From positions 1,253,625-1,317,624 of the forward strand of contig NC_083583.1 in the NCBI RefSeq assembly GCF_027579695.1: a stretch of DNA of 64,000 bases, in the 5' to 3' direction. The position numbers and the translations under genes are program-made. This document shows, in pieces, positions 11,542 to 21,065 of this stretch. The notes beneath the pieces were generated by a model, which worked only from the letters and a program-made list of their open reading frames with translations, did not search any database and was not told the origin of the DNA. Position 1 is the first letter of the stretch, and the number at the start of each line of letters is the position of its first letter. Source of the stretch: Neoarius graeffei. Taxonomy: Eukaryota; Chordata; Actinopteri; Siluriformes; Ariidae.

Positions 11542-11845
11542 ACTGATTTGGTGAGCCATCAAATTTATCCGGTTTACTGACAACAAACGAACTGGTATCA
11601 GCCGTGGAGGGAGCGGCTTGGTTAGTAACCATAGGCAAGCCGGAGGAACTGAGTTGTTGGAGTTGGGTGGTGATTTCTTTCATGCTTTCAACAATCTGCA
11701 TCAACTGTTTTTGCTGCTCACCTTGCTGCTGCGTAAGATTCTGGATGGACTGAGTCATGGAGCTGAAACGCTGGTGATGTTGTCCAAGCATCTGTCCTTG
11801 GCTGTTAAGTGCTATCTGTAGGTCTGTGTAATCCACCGTCTGCAT
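11542..11845 (-). pseudogene. Gag N-terminus of the chromovirus-type element
   Basis: From an ATG at 11845 the frame reads about 100 residues with a glutamine-rich coiled coil (QSIQNLTQQQGEQQKQLMQI) and then SFVVSKPDKFDGSP, the usual start of gypsy capsid. It is cut by the DNA transposon at 11541. A further 60 bp of the same gag lies at 10477-10537, cut in turn by the LINE, and the rest resumes at 4992. Gag would package the element RNA; this copy is split into three pieces. Confidence 0.8.
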
Positions 11846-11871
11846 GATGGCACAGTATTCTGTAACGTGGC

Positions 11872-12351
11872 TGTAACAAACCAGACGCTCGCGGATATTG
11901 AATGAACTCAAGGTTTTAATGAGTGCAATGGAAAATGACACTGTACAACAGCCAGGCCAGGTCAATACCGAGAGACAAATCGTGGTTGGAAAACAGGCGA
12001 GGATCGAGAAACCGGGAAGCAAGAGAAATGAACAAACAAACACAAGGGCTAGGCAAGATGGGAGAAAACCGGAAGGCAAAATGGGTCATACACAGGAATA
12101 CAATCAGAATGGTAATGCTAAGTCGGCTCACGAAATATGGAGGCAATACTGTGCGAGGAACAAAACAAACAAAGGGGTATAAATACAAACGGAAACAAAA
12201 AGGTACAGGTGATGGTAATTAGAACTTGCGGCAGTCACTCCTAGGAAGTGGTTCTGGGTTGGCTGATGGAGTGCACATGGTAGTGACTGGTGTGTGAGGG
12301 GGATTGTGGGAAGTGGAGTCCTGAGTGTTAGGTGAGCCTGGGACCATGACA
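11872..12351 (-). repeat. 5' LTR of the chromovirus-type gypsy element
   Basis: Begins TGTAACAAACCAGACG and ends ACCATGACA on the plus strand. It matches 465-979 apart from two indels. It lies at the 5' end of the minus-strand element, next to gag. No clear tRNA primer site could be identified just inside it. Confidence 0.88.
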
Positions 12352-12356
12352 CTCCT

Positions 12357-12429
12357 GTGTAAAATGTCCTTGGGTTTGTGAAAGGCGCTATATAAATTGA
12401 ACTTATTATTATTATTATTATTATTATTA
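12357..12429 (+). mobile_element. Last 70 bp of the L2-type LINE, beyond the gypsy insertion
   Basis: The sequence GTGTAAAATGTCCTTGGG followed by GAAAGGCGCTATATAAATTG is a typical L2-type 3' terminus and ends in an ATT microsatellite tail at about 12402-12429. It continues the fragment 1-464 once the gypsy element and one CTCCT copy are discounted. Confidence 0.82.
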
Positions 12430-13190
12430 CATTAGCGTTAGCGCTGGGTAACAGCCATGACAATAACAACAGTAAACTCACATGGCAGATAGAAAGGCCG
12501 GTATCTCAGTGTGACAAACTCCAGATCAGGTGAGCAGTGTCTTTCAATCACCATAGCGTTTGTACACTACCTATTGTTAGAGTAGATGCACAGCCCTCCG
12601 CCCGTGCTCTTACTGGATTCACTGTTTCTATCAGCCCAGTGCGCTGTGAGTCCCGTCAACATGATAGCCTCGTCCGGGATTCCTGAGTGCAGCCATGTCT
12701 CCGTTATCACTATCAGCAAGCAGTTCTGCACTGATTTTTGTGCATCGATGACCAGCGTTAGCGCATCCATCTTGTTACTGAGTGATCTGGTGTTGGTCAG
12801 GAAGATGCTGGATAGTGCTGGCCTGTGCAGGGCTTTCCTCAGTCAGGCCTGAATGCCATTTCTACAGCCGCACTTCTGGCGTCGTTCCCTGCACCACCTC
12901 TTGTGTCTTCCACCTGGTATGGTGATCCACGAACACCCCACTGGTTGTGCAATCTTTGGTGGCAGATAGTCAATGTTAAAACTTTTGGTGAAATCCGAAT
13001 CACCACCCAATGTCCCAATCCTTAACAAGTCTTGCCGTTTGTATGTCAAGGTTCCCGCCAACGAAAAAACAAACAAGACAGACAAAAGAAACAACCACAT
13101 TGAGGAGAGCAAAGCTGCTGCATTCTTACATGCTGCCATCTGCTAGTGCTTAGGTTGCCAGCCTAAGCGCTAACATAAAACCATACCAAA
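12430..13190 (-). mobile_element. 5' fragment of a second LINE family (5' UTR and endonuclease start)
   Basis: On the minus strand 12770-12567 gives an endonuclease start: VITETWLHSGIPDEAI and STGGGLCIYSN. The open frame at 13139-12843, upstream in the same orientation, resembles the leader region of Rex1/CR1-group LINEs in fish. The fragment stops abruptly at the ATT tail of the L2 LINE near 12430, so the rest of this LINE is missing here. Left and right edges are approximate. Confidence 0.6.
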
Positions 13191-13345
13191 AAAGAAAACA
13201 TAATGAAGACTACTGGGTTTTGGTGCAAAATGAAGAAGTGAGTGTGACAGACAAAGTGCCCAGAAGAACTGTGGCTGGTTCTGTAAGATGCTCAGTAAAA
13301 CATAGAGCTCATTTCCTTATTATCTGTTATCTTGGAATTTAATAC

Positions 13346-13399
<54 letters not shown>

Positions 13400-14268
13400 C
13401 CCTGTGGTCTGAGCTGGTGCTGATCCGGGCCTGATGTTTGGACTCTCTGTGATAATGTTCAGCAGGAAGAGAAAGAGAAAACGAAAACCTATGGACAGAT
13501 TTATTCCATAATTTCAGCAGTTAGGACACACATGGCTCACAGATGTGCTTTAGAGAAATGATTCTGTCTATCAGCAGTCCATCATTCTGCAGCGTCAGCT
13601 CCCTCTGTCACCAAAATCATAGATGAGAGCAAAGAAACATGGACAGAAGAAATCTGTGGAATTCCTGAAGTATTCACGCATTCCTTGTAAATCAGTGATT
13701 TCATCAGAAGCTGTGTTCAGTTCATGGGTTAAAGTTGTATCTTAAACGTCACTGTGTGATTTACATCTGACTCACATCTCACCTCAATCACCGCCACACA
13801 CACACACACACACACAGTCAGAAATTATATTTAAACCCCTTTATCTCAGTAATAATGTTTAAAACCTGTCACAGTGTTCGACTAAATTCAATCTGAACAA
13901 TAAAACAAATCATGTTTTCCAGAGAGAACACATTGTTTCCCAAACCTCGAATGTTCTCCAGATGTTCTGTGTTTCATTAAATTCCACCATCAGTGTCTCT
14001 GATTTCACTCCACGTTGAGGATCAGTGCTGGAGCTGGACAACAAATACAAGGCTGATTTTTTTCGCAGGTTGTGACGATCAAACTGTGACACAAACAAAG
14101 AAACTGAGGAAGCTGAGAGCAGAAGATCTAAAAAAAAACTCAGAGTGTCAGAGCTCTGACTGGGAGAAGAACATGTTTTATCAGAAATGGTTTAAAACTT
14201 TGTTGCAGCGAAGAAAACATTTTTTTTTTTCAGAAAACTAAAGCAGAAGAAATTGCATCATGTTGAAG
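13191..14268. other. Gene-free stretch with GT and CA microsatellites
   Basis: About 1.1 kb. A perfect GT repeat occupies 13348-13398 and a short CA repeat about 13795-13816. Small open frames at 13910-14241 have no recognisable features. I see no exon, RNA gene or complete transposon here. Confidence 0.6.
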
Positions 14269-14558
14269 TGTGGCAGCGGGGGCGTGGTCAAGCATCAGTC
14301 TGTGACCGGAGGGTAGAGTCAGGGAAGGTAAGTGGCAGAATCACTGCACCTGATGTTGGTTAATCTGTGTTTGTGTCTTCCCCAGTGACTGCGCCCTATA
14401 TGAGGAGAGAGAGAGACGAGGAAGGACGCTCTCTCCCCAACCAGATGTCTGGTGTGAGTGTATGAATAGGTTAAAGCTGAAAAGCTAAAATAAAGAGTTT
14501 TGTTAAACTGAATTCTGGCCTGCCGTCTTTCTGTGCTCCACCTACCCGAACTGCTACA
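14269..14558 (+). repeat. 5' LTR of Gmr1-like copy A
   Basis: Begins TGTGGCAGCGGGGGCGTGG and ends CGAACTGCTACA, close to the inverted termini TGTGGCAG/CTGCCACA of the family. It carries an AATAAA-type signal in its right third. Confidence 0.88.
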
Positions 14559-14559
14559 G

Positions 14560-14577
14560 TGGTGCTGAAACCCGGGA
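14560..14577 (+). other. Primer-binding site of copy A, complementary to tRNA-Phe
   Basis: One base inside the 5' LTR stands TGGTGCTGAAACCCGGGA. It is complementary to the 3' end of vertebrate tRNA-Phe including CCA, with one position (T where C is expected) that would form a G-U pair. The same site is present in copy B. Confidence 0.75.
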
Positions 14578-14604
14578 ATCAAGCACAGGAAAAAGAACAG
14601 CCCC

Positions 14605-15483
14605 ATGGAGTCCTCCCCCTTCGCGGACCTGGTCCACGCCCTTGCCACGGCCCAGCAGAGCCAGCACCAGGCGCTAGTCACCCTCCAAAAGGAGCAGGAG
14701 CACCGGTTCGAGGCCCTGGTGCTGGTGCAGCAAGAAGACCGACAGGCGTTCCGGCACCTCCTCGCATCGGCGGGGTCCACCACCTCCACCACCGCGGGCC
14801 CTTCTCCCCTCACCCTCACTAAGATGGGCCCGCATGACGACCCCAAGGCCTTCATCACGCTCTTCGAGCAGGCAGCAGAGGCCTCGGGCTGGCCGGTGGA
14901 ACAGCGTGCGGCGCGCCTCCTCCCCCTGCTAATGGGCAAGGCACAGCTGGCCACGCTACAGCTCTCCGCCGACCGCCGGCTGGTCTACGCAGATCTTCGC
15001 CGCGCCATCCTCCAGCGGGTGGGGCGCACCCCTGAACAACAGCGTCAGCACTTCCATGCTCTGCGTCTGGAGGAAGTCGGCTGGCCGTTCGCATTTGGCC
15101 AGCAACTCTGGGATGTCTGCTGGCGGTGGTTGAGAGCCGACAACCGCGACGCCGAGGGGATCATCGATCAGGTGGTACTGGAGCAATTCATCGCCCGCCT
15201 ACCAGAGGGACCCGCGGAGTGGGTCCAGTGCCACCGCCCGGCGTCACTGGATCAGGCCATCAAGTTGGCGGAGGACCATTTGGTGGCTGTTCCAACAGCA
15301 GGACAGCGGACATCCTCTTCTTCCCTCTTCTCTCCCTCTCCCCCTTCTCCTCCTGTGTCTTGTCCTCACCCCATTCCCCCACCGTGGAGGCGGGGGCCGG
15401 CCGCACCCCAGCCGGCCCGTCGCACCCGCGGTGCCCTCCCATTTTTCCCTTCTGTGTCTTTCTCTCCCCCCCCAGGTGAGTGA
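14605..15483 (+). pseudogene. Gag of Gmr1-like copy A
   Basis: An open frame of 292 residues starting at the first good ATG after the primer site. It has an N-terminal glutamine/alanine-rich helical part (HALATAQQSQHQALVTLQKE), then a capsid-like region (MGPHDDPKAFITLFEQAAEA, with EQFIARLPEGPAEWVQCHRP) as in gypsy and SCAN-like capsids, and a proline/serine-rich tail. It ends in PPPGE at the same point as gag of copy B. The nucleocapsid knuckle lies in a different frame just downstream. Listed as pseudogene because the polyprotein as a whole is broken. Confidence 0.8.
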
Positions 15484-15990
15484 GCCCCAGAGCGCCGGTG
15501 CAGAGAGGAAGCCTGGGCTGGTTTGCTGGTGCTGCAGGGAGCCGGGCCACCTCCAACAGCAGTGCTCAGCAATGGAAGTGGGCGCGGTGGTTCAGATCCC
15601 CGACGCACCAGGAGCCGCCTTCAATCAGGCTGGAGTGTATCGCATACTGGTGAGTATCCAGGGAGATACATATCAGGTGTTGGTGGACTCCAGCTGTAAT
15701 TAGACCTCAATTCACCAAAGTCTGGTGCAAGACGAGGCATTGGGGGGAGCACAATTGGTGAAGGTGTTGTGTGTGCACGGGGATGTTCACAAGTACCCTT
15801 TAGTGTCGGTCCACGTTCTTTTTCGAGGGGGAAAATTTAGAGTAAAGGCGGTGGTTAATCCTCGCCTTACCCACTCGATAATTTTGGGGACTGATTGACC
15901 GGGATTTGGGGAATTAATGAGTCATTTGGTGAAGAGTGGGTCCTGCCATAGGGGGAGGTCCCGGTGTCGCTTTGGCAGGAGCAGCTGTCA
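15431..15990 (+). pseudogene. Zinc knuckle and protease region of copy A
   Basis: In the frame +1 to gag, a CCHC zinc knuckle (CWCCREPGHLQQQC) is followed about 50 residues later by the protease active-site region (YQVLVDSS), where the usual DSG has become DSS. A stop follows at about 15701. Protease-like sequence continues to about 15900 (WD-type LILGTD region with a further stop). Loss of the glycine and the stops make the protease inactive. Confidence 0.75.
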
Positions 15991-16208
15991 CAGAGCCGTC
16001 TACGTCATCTCCGTGTCAGAGTGAGGAGCTGCAGGCTCCTCCTCCTTCTATAGGGGAATCCCTTGCGGATTTCCCATTAGAGCAGTCATGAGATGAGACT
16101 CTGCGGCATGCGTTTGACCAAGTGAGAGTAATCAATGGTCAAACGCTCCAGCCAAACACCACCCCGTCCTTCTCCTACTTCTCAATCATGAAGGATAGAT
16201 GATACCGA

Positions 16209-17362
16209 GTGATGCAGGACACTCAGACTAAAGAAAAAATCACGCAGCTTTTGATTCCAAAAAGCCACCGGGAATTGGTATTCCAGGTGGCTCACTTTAA
16301 TCCCATGGCTGGACACTTAGGGCAGGATAAAACACTAGCCCAAATAATGGCCCGGTTCTATTGGCCAGGAATTCGCAGCGATGTCCGTAGGTGGTGTACG
16401 GTGTGCCGCGAATGCCAGTTAGTAAATCCAGTGGCCATTCCAAAAGTGCCTTTGTGCCCTCTCCCATTAATCGAGACCCTGTTCGAAAGGATTGGGATGG
16501 ATCTTGTCGGGCCATTAGATCGGTCAACATGAGGGTATCACTTTATTTTAGTTTTGGTGGACTATGCAACACGATACCTGGAAGCAGTGCCTCTGCGCAA
16601 TATCTCAGCACGCAGTATTGCAGAGGCGCTCTTCTGCGTCATCTCCCGAGTTGGAATCCCCAAAGGATTCTGACTGATCAAGACACCTCGTTTATGTCAT
16701 GGACACTGAACAAACTGTATGGGTTATTAGGAATTAAGCCAATCTGCACCAGGGTTTATCACCCACAAATGGACGGTTTAGTTGAACGGTTCAATCGCAC
16801 CCTCAAGAATATAATTAAGAAATTCGTAAGTGAGGACACACATAATTGTGATAAATGGCTCGAATGCTTGTTATTTGCAGTGTGAGAGGTCCCACAAGCC
16901 TCCACGGGGTTCTCCCCGTTCGAATTGTTATATGGGCGTAAGCCGCGCGGCATTTTAGATGTGCTGCAAGAAAATTGGGAGGAGGGACCTTCACCAAGTA
17001 AAAATGAGATTCAATACGTTATTGACCTGCGCACAAAACTCCACACATTCACCCACCTAACCCAGGAGAATTTGCGGCAGGCTCAAGAACGGCAAACCCG
17101 CCTGTACGACAAGGGTACGTGCCTAAGGGAGTTCACACCGGGAGATAAAGTACTTGTACTGTTGCCCACATCGAGCTCCAAATTAATTGCCAAGTGGCAA
17201 GGACCCTTTGAGGTCACATGGCGAGTCGGGGACGTCGACTATGAGGTGAGGCGAATGGACGGGGTGGGGCGCTACAGATTTACCACCTCAATCTACTCAA
17301 ACTCTGGAATGAGGAGGTCCCCGTGGCATTGGTGTCAGTGGTTCCGGAGAAGGCAGAGCTAG
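16209..17362 (+). pseudogene. Integrase of Gmr1-like copy A, placed upstream of RT
   Basis: The piece 16209-16532 carries the HHCC zinc domain (HFNPMAGHLGQDKT and CTVCRECQ) and the first core segment with the catalytic aspartate (GMDLVGPLD). 16391-16885 has ILTDQDTSFMS with the second aspartate and VYHPQMDGLVERFNRTLK with the catalytic glutamate. 16925-17362 carries the C-terminal region (TPGDKVLVLLPTSSSKLIAK and QGPFEVTWRVGDVDYEV), a GPY/F-like module. Frameshifts and a stop at about 16884 separate these pieces. It runs directly into RT sequence. Confidence 0.87.
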
Positions 17363-18837
17363 GGCTGGAGGTTCAAAAGGGAACATTGGCATCGCGTACC
17401 TCTCCGGTCCCCTGTGGAGACCACCTCTCCCCGACCCAACTCACGGAGGTCACCCAATTGCAGACTGAATTTTTGGACGTGTTCTTGCCCCTGCCCGGCC
17501 ACACCAACCTCATAGAGCACCACATTGAGACGCCCCCGGGGGTGGTAGTGCGCAGCCGCCCTTACAGGTTACCTGAACACAAGAAAAAAGTGGTTTGGGA
17601 CAAACTCGAGGCCATGCTCGAAATGGGCATCGTCGAGGAGTCCCACAGTGACTGGAGCAGCCCGGTGGTCTTGGTACCCAAGGCCAACGGGTCGGTCTGG
17701 TTCTGTGTAGACTATAGAAAAGTCAACGCGGTGTCTAAATTCGACGCGTACCCAATGCCTCGTATTGATGAGTTGCTCGATCGACTAGGCACGGCTCACT
17801 TTTACTCGACACTGGATTTGACAAAGGGTTATTGGCAGATCCCCTTGACTCCATTATCCCGAGAAAAAATGGCCTTTTCCACACCGTTTGGCTTACACCA
17901 ATTTGTCACACTTCCTTTTGGGCTGCTTGGGGTACCCGCTACGTTCCAGCGGCTGATGAATAGGGTCCTCCGCCCCCATGCCACCTACACGGCTGTATAC
18001 TTAGATGACATCATTATCTATAGTAATGACTGGCCATGGCACCTACAATATCTGAGGGCCGTCCTTAGGTCGCTGAGACGAGTGGGTCTCACAGCCAACC
18101 CGAAGAAGTGTGCGATTGGGCAGGTGGAAGTACGGTATCTGGGCTTCCACTTGGGCAACGGGCAGGTGCGTCCCCAAATTAACAAGACAGCGGCAATTGC
18201 GGCCTGCCCGAGGTCCAAGACCAAAAAGGGGGTGAGACAGTTCCTGGGGCTGGCTGGCTACTATCGTAGGTTTATACCTAATTATTTGGACGTCACCAGC
18301 CCGCTGACTGATCTCACTAAAAAGGGGGTACCAGATCCGGTCCAGTGGATGGAGCAATGCCAGCGGGCTTTCTCTGAGGTGAAGGCTGCACTGTGCAGGC
18401 GGCCACTGTTACACTCCCCTGACTTTTCTCTCCCCTTTACGTTGCAGACGGACGCGTCGGACAGAGGGCTGGGGGCTGTTCTGTCCCAGGAGGTGGAGGG
18501 GGAGGACCGCCCCATCCTGTACATAAGCAGGAAGCTGTCAGTGCATGAGGGGTGCTACAGCACCATCGAAAAGGAGTGCCTGGCGATCAAGTGGGTGGTC
18601 CTCGCCCTCCGCTACTACCTGCTGGGACGCCCTTTCACCCTCTGTTCGGACCACACGCCCTTCCAGTGGCTCCACCACATGAAGGATGCCAACGCGCAGA
18701 TCACTCGTTGGTATCTGGCACTCCAACCCTTTAACTTCAAGGTGATCCACAGGCTGGGGGTGCAGATGGTCATGGCAGACTTCCTCTCCCGTCAAGGGGG
18801 GGGAGTCGGCTGCAGGCTGGACGCCCACCCGGCCTGA
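17323..18837 (+). CDS. Reverse transcriptase-RNase H of Gmr1-like copy A
   Basis: An uninterrupted frame of 504 residues. The RT starts near residue 85 (EEMLEMGIVEE-type region, SDWSSPVVLVPKANGSVWFC), continues with YRKVNAVSKFDAYPMPRIDE, FYSTLDLTKGYWQIPL, and the catalytic VYLDDIIIYSND. RNase H follows with LQTDASDRGLGAVLSQ, STIEKECLAIKWVV and LCSDHTPFQWLH. It ends with ADFLSRQGG, 17 bases before the 3' LTR, so no integrase follows. The frame is open, but as part of a polyprotein with upstream breaks it is unlikely to be expressed correctly; the ATG at 17323 is not necessarily a real start. FWYCVDY-type RT motif reads WFCVDY here. Confidence 0.85.
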   Translation: MALVSVVPEKAELGLEVQKGTLASRTSPVPCGDHLSPTQLTEVTQLQTEFLDVFLPLPGHTNLIEHHIETPPGVVVRSRPYRLPEHKKKVVWDKLEAMLEMGIVEESHSDWSSPVVLVPKANGSVWFCVDYRKVNAVSKFDAYPMPRIDELLDRLGTAHFYSTLDLTKGYWQIPLTPLSREKMAFSTPFGLHQFVTLPFGLLGVPATFQRLMNRVLRPHATYTAVYLDDIIIYSNDWPWHLQYLRAVLRSLRRVGLTANPKKCAIGQVEVRYLGFHLGNGQVRPQINKTAAIAACPRSKTKKGVRQFLGLAGYYRRFIPNYLDVTSPLTDLTKKGVPDPVQWMEQCQRAFSEVKAALCRRPLLHSPDFSLPFTLQTDASDRGLGAVLSQEVEGEDRPILYISRKLSVHEGCYSTIEKECLAIKWVVLALRYYLLGRPFTLCSDHTPFQWLHHMKDANAQITRWYLALQPFNFKVIHRLGVQMVMADFLSRQGGGVGCRLDAHPA

Positions 18838-18854
18838 GTTGGGTGGTGGGGGTA
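18838..18854 (+). other. Polypurine tract of copy A
   Basis: The short run GGGTGGTGGGGGTA lies immediately before the 3' LTR. This is where plus-strand priming occurs in LTR elements. The same G-rich run precedes the 3' LTR of copy B. Confidence 0.7.
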
Positions 18855-19171
18855 TGTGGCAGTGGGGGCATGGTCAAGCGTCGGTCTGTGACCAGAGGGC
18901 GGAGTCAGGGAATTTAAGTGGCAGAATCACTGCACCTGATGTTGGTTAACATGTGTCTGTGTGTCTTCCCCAGTGACCACGCCCTATTTAAGGAGAGAGT
19001 GAGAGCAGAGGAGGGGCTCTCTCCCCAACCAGACACCTGATGTGTGTGCGTGTGCATGCATGTATGAGAGAGTGCGAAAAGACAACTGAAAAGTGTCAAA
19101 ATAAACAAGTTACGAAACTCAGTTCTGGCCTGCCGTCTTCTGTGCTCCTCCCACTCCTACAAACTGCTACA
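18855..19171 (+). repeat. 3' LTR of Gmr1-like copy A
   Basis: Begins TGTGGCAGTGGGGGC and ends CAAACTGCTACA. It is about 27 bp longer than the 5' LTR and differs from it at many positions. It abuts LINE sequence at 19172. Confidence 0.87.
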
Positions 19172-21053
19172 TACAGTCTGATGGTGTGAGGGACAAAGGA
19201 GTTTTTGAATCTGTTCATCCTGCACTTGGGAAGGAGCATTCTGTCACTGAACAGGCTCCTCTGGTTGCTGATGATGGTGTGCAGAGGGTGACTGGCATTG
19301 TCCATGATGTTCAATAGTTTGTCTATAGACCTCTTCTCTGCCACCGACACCAGAGAGTCCAGCTTCATGCCGACCACAGAGCCGTCCCGCCTGATCAGTT
19401 TGTCCAACCTGGATGTGTCCTTCTTGGATGTGCTGCCCCCCCAGCACACCATGGTGTAAAACAGGACACTGGTGACCACAGACTGATAGAACATCCACAG
19501 GAATTTCCTGCAGATGTTAAAGGATCGCAGCCTTCTAAGGAAGTATAGCCTGCTCTGTCCCTTCCTGTATAAGTGTTTGGTGTTGCAAGTCTAGTCCAGC
19601 TTGCTGTCCAGCCACAGCCTGAGGTACTTGTAGGAATCCATGGCCTCCACCTTGACTCCCTCGATCAGAACTGGTCGTGACCTTGGTCTGGACCTCCCAA
19701 AGTCAATGAACAGCTCCTTGGTCTTCGAGGTGTTGAGCTGCAGATGGTTCCTGTTGCACCACACAGCAAAGTCCCTCACCAGGCTCCTATACTCCTCCTC
19801 TCTGTCATCACTGATACACCCAATGATGGCTGTGTCATCGGCAAACTTCTCAATGTGACACAGCTCTGAGTTGTAGCAGAAGTCTGCGGTGCACAGGGCG
19901 AAGAGAAGAGGGGCCAGCACCGTGCCCTGGGGTGCTCCGGTGCTGCTAATCACAGTGTCAGACATGATGTCCTTCAGCCTGACATACTGCTGCCTGTCAG
20001 TGAGGTAGCTGGATATCCAGGTGACCAGGCAGGGGTCCACTCGCATCCTGTTCAGTTTGTCCTGAAGCAATAGGGGCTGGATGGTGTTGAAGGCACTCGA
20101 GAAGTCCAAGAAGAGGATCCTCACTGTGACATTTCCCTTATCCAGATGTAAGTGGGCTCAGTGTAGCAGGTAGAGGATGGCGTCTTCCACACCAACACCT
20201 GCCCGTTACGCAAACTGCAGACAGTCCTGGGCATGTTGTACCTGAGGTCTTTGGAGGCTGAGGAAAAGCCACTCCAATGTCTTCATCAGATGTGAAGTGA
20301 GTGCCACTGGTTGGAAGTCATTCAGCTCGCTGGGCCGATTCTTTTTGGGAACTGCAATGATACATGATGTCTTCCAGAGGGTGGGCACTCTCCCCAGCTG
20401 CAGGCTGAGGTTGAAGATGCGTTGGAGTGGTTCACCCAGTTCAGCAGCGCAGGTCTTCAGTAGTCGGGGACACACCTTGTCTGGTCCTGCTGCTTTCCTG
20501 GGGTGAAGTTTCCTCAGTTGACCTCTGACCTGGTCTGCAGTAATGCATGGAGGAGTCTGTGTTGAGGTGGGGGAGGAGGGGACTGCTGTGATGACTGGGG
20601 GTAGGTGTATTGAGGAAAGAAGGAGAGATGGCTGCAGTGAGGGAGAGGGTGGGGGGGGACATGGGGTGGTTGAACCAATTGAAGTAGTCATTCAACTCAT
20701 TCGCCCTCTCGACTGTCCCCTCAACGACTCTGGTCTTTGTATTGTGGCCTGTGATGGTTTTCACACCTTCCCAAACCTCCCTCATGCTGTTCTCCTTCAG
20801 CTTCTGCTCCACCTTTCTCCTATAGCTGTCCTTAGCTTCTCTCACGCAACGTTTTACCTCCTGCTGTGCTGCTTTCATCGCCTCCCTATCCCTGCTCCTG
20901 AAGGAGGCCTTCTTCCTGTTGAGGACAGCTTTGACTTCCTGTGTTAGCCATGGCTTGTTATTAGAGTAACACAATACAGTCTTAGCAGGGGATACCACAT
21001 CTGCAAAGAAGTTAAGGTAATCCATCAGACAGTGTCAGCCCGTCTATGTCCTC
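19172..21053 (-). mobile_element. Rex1/CR1-group LINE, reverse transcriptase half (split by a giant hAT)
   Basis: Minus-strand pieces 21025-20441, 20691-20206, 20124-19591 and 19494-19096 give, in order: a linker (KPWLTQEVKAVLNRKKASF), the RT start (RKAAGPDKVCPRLLKTCA), ILFLDFSSAFNTIQPLLL, GAPQGTVLAPLLF, the catalytic KFADDTAIIG, and a C-terminal LPKCRMNRFKNSFVP block. Frame breaks and stops are present. The upstream endonuclease half lies at 37812-38950. The junction at 21053/37812 is a transposon target site. The right edge of copy A's LTR marks this LINE's 3' end. Confidence 0.87.
21046..21053. repeat. Left target-site duplication of the giant hAT
   Basis: ATGTCCTC directly left of the terminal CAGTGTTG. 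Its partner ATATCCTC is at 37812-37819, differing at one position. Eight bases is the hAT duplication length. Confidence 0.85.
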
Positions 21054-21065
21054 CAGTGTTGTTTT

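Larger units (their letters stand above)
465..12351 (-). mobile_element. Ty3/gypsy chromovirus-type LTR retrotransposon, degenerate, with two nested insertions
   Basis: An LTR retrotransposon in minus orientation, bounded by LTRs at 465-979 and 11872-12351 and flanked by the direct repeat CTCCT (460-464 and 12352-12356). Internal order from right to left is gag, protease, reverse transcriptase, RNase H, integrase and a chromodomain, which is the normal gypsy order. The chromodomain places it among chromoviruses. A LINE (4993-10476) and a DNA transposon (10538-11541) have inserted into gag. Without them the element is about 5.4 kb. All coding parts are broken by stops and frameshifts, so it is dead. 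The LTRs differ by an 11-bp and a 24-bp indel plus scattered substitutions, so it is not recent. Confidence 0.9.
14269..19171 (+). mobile_element. Gmr1-like Ty3/gypsy retrotransposon, copy A (integrase before RT)
   Basis: LTRs at 14269-14558 and 18855-19171 enclose gag, a zinc knuckle plus protease, integrase, then reverse transcriptase and RNase H directly before the 3' LTR. Putting integrase before RT is the order of Ty1/copia, yet the RT and integrase sequences are gypsy-like. This combination is known from Gmr1-type elements of fish and other deuterostomes. The two LTRs differ substantially by eye, and the 5-bp flanks (TGAAG and TACAG) do not match. The RT-RNase H frame is nevertheless open for 504 residues. 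A second copy of the family is at 45603-50539 and a solo LTR at 51536-51888. Confidence 0.9.

Noticed and set aside
11335..11586. Small minus-strand ORF in the DNA transposon as a transposase
   Set aside because: It crosses the transposon end into gypsy gag and shows no catalytic or DNA-binding motif.
14559..15608. Long GC-rich overlapping ORFs on both strands
   Set aside because: They are shadows of the GC-rich gag of Gmr1-like copy A; only the 14605 frame carries capsid-like sequence conserved in copy B.
19172..21053. Independent LINE insertion next to the giant hAT
   Set aside because: It continues into 37812-38950 across the 8-bp target duplication, so it is half of one LINE.
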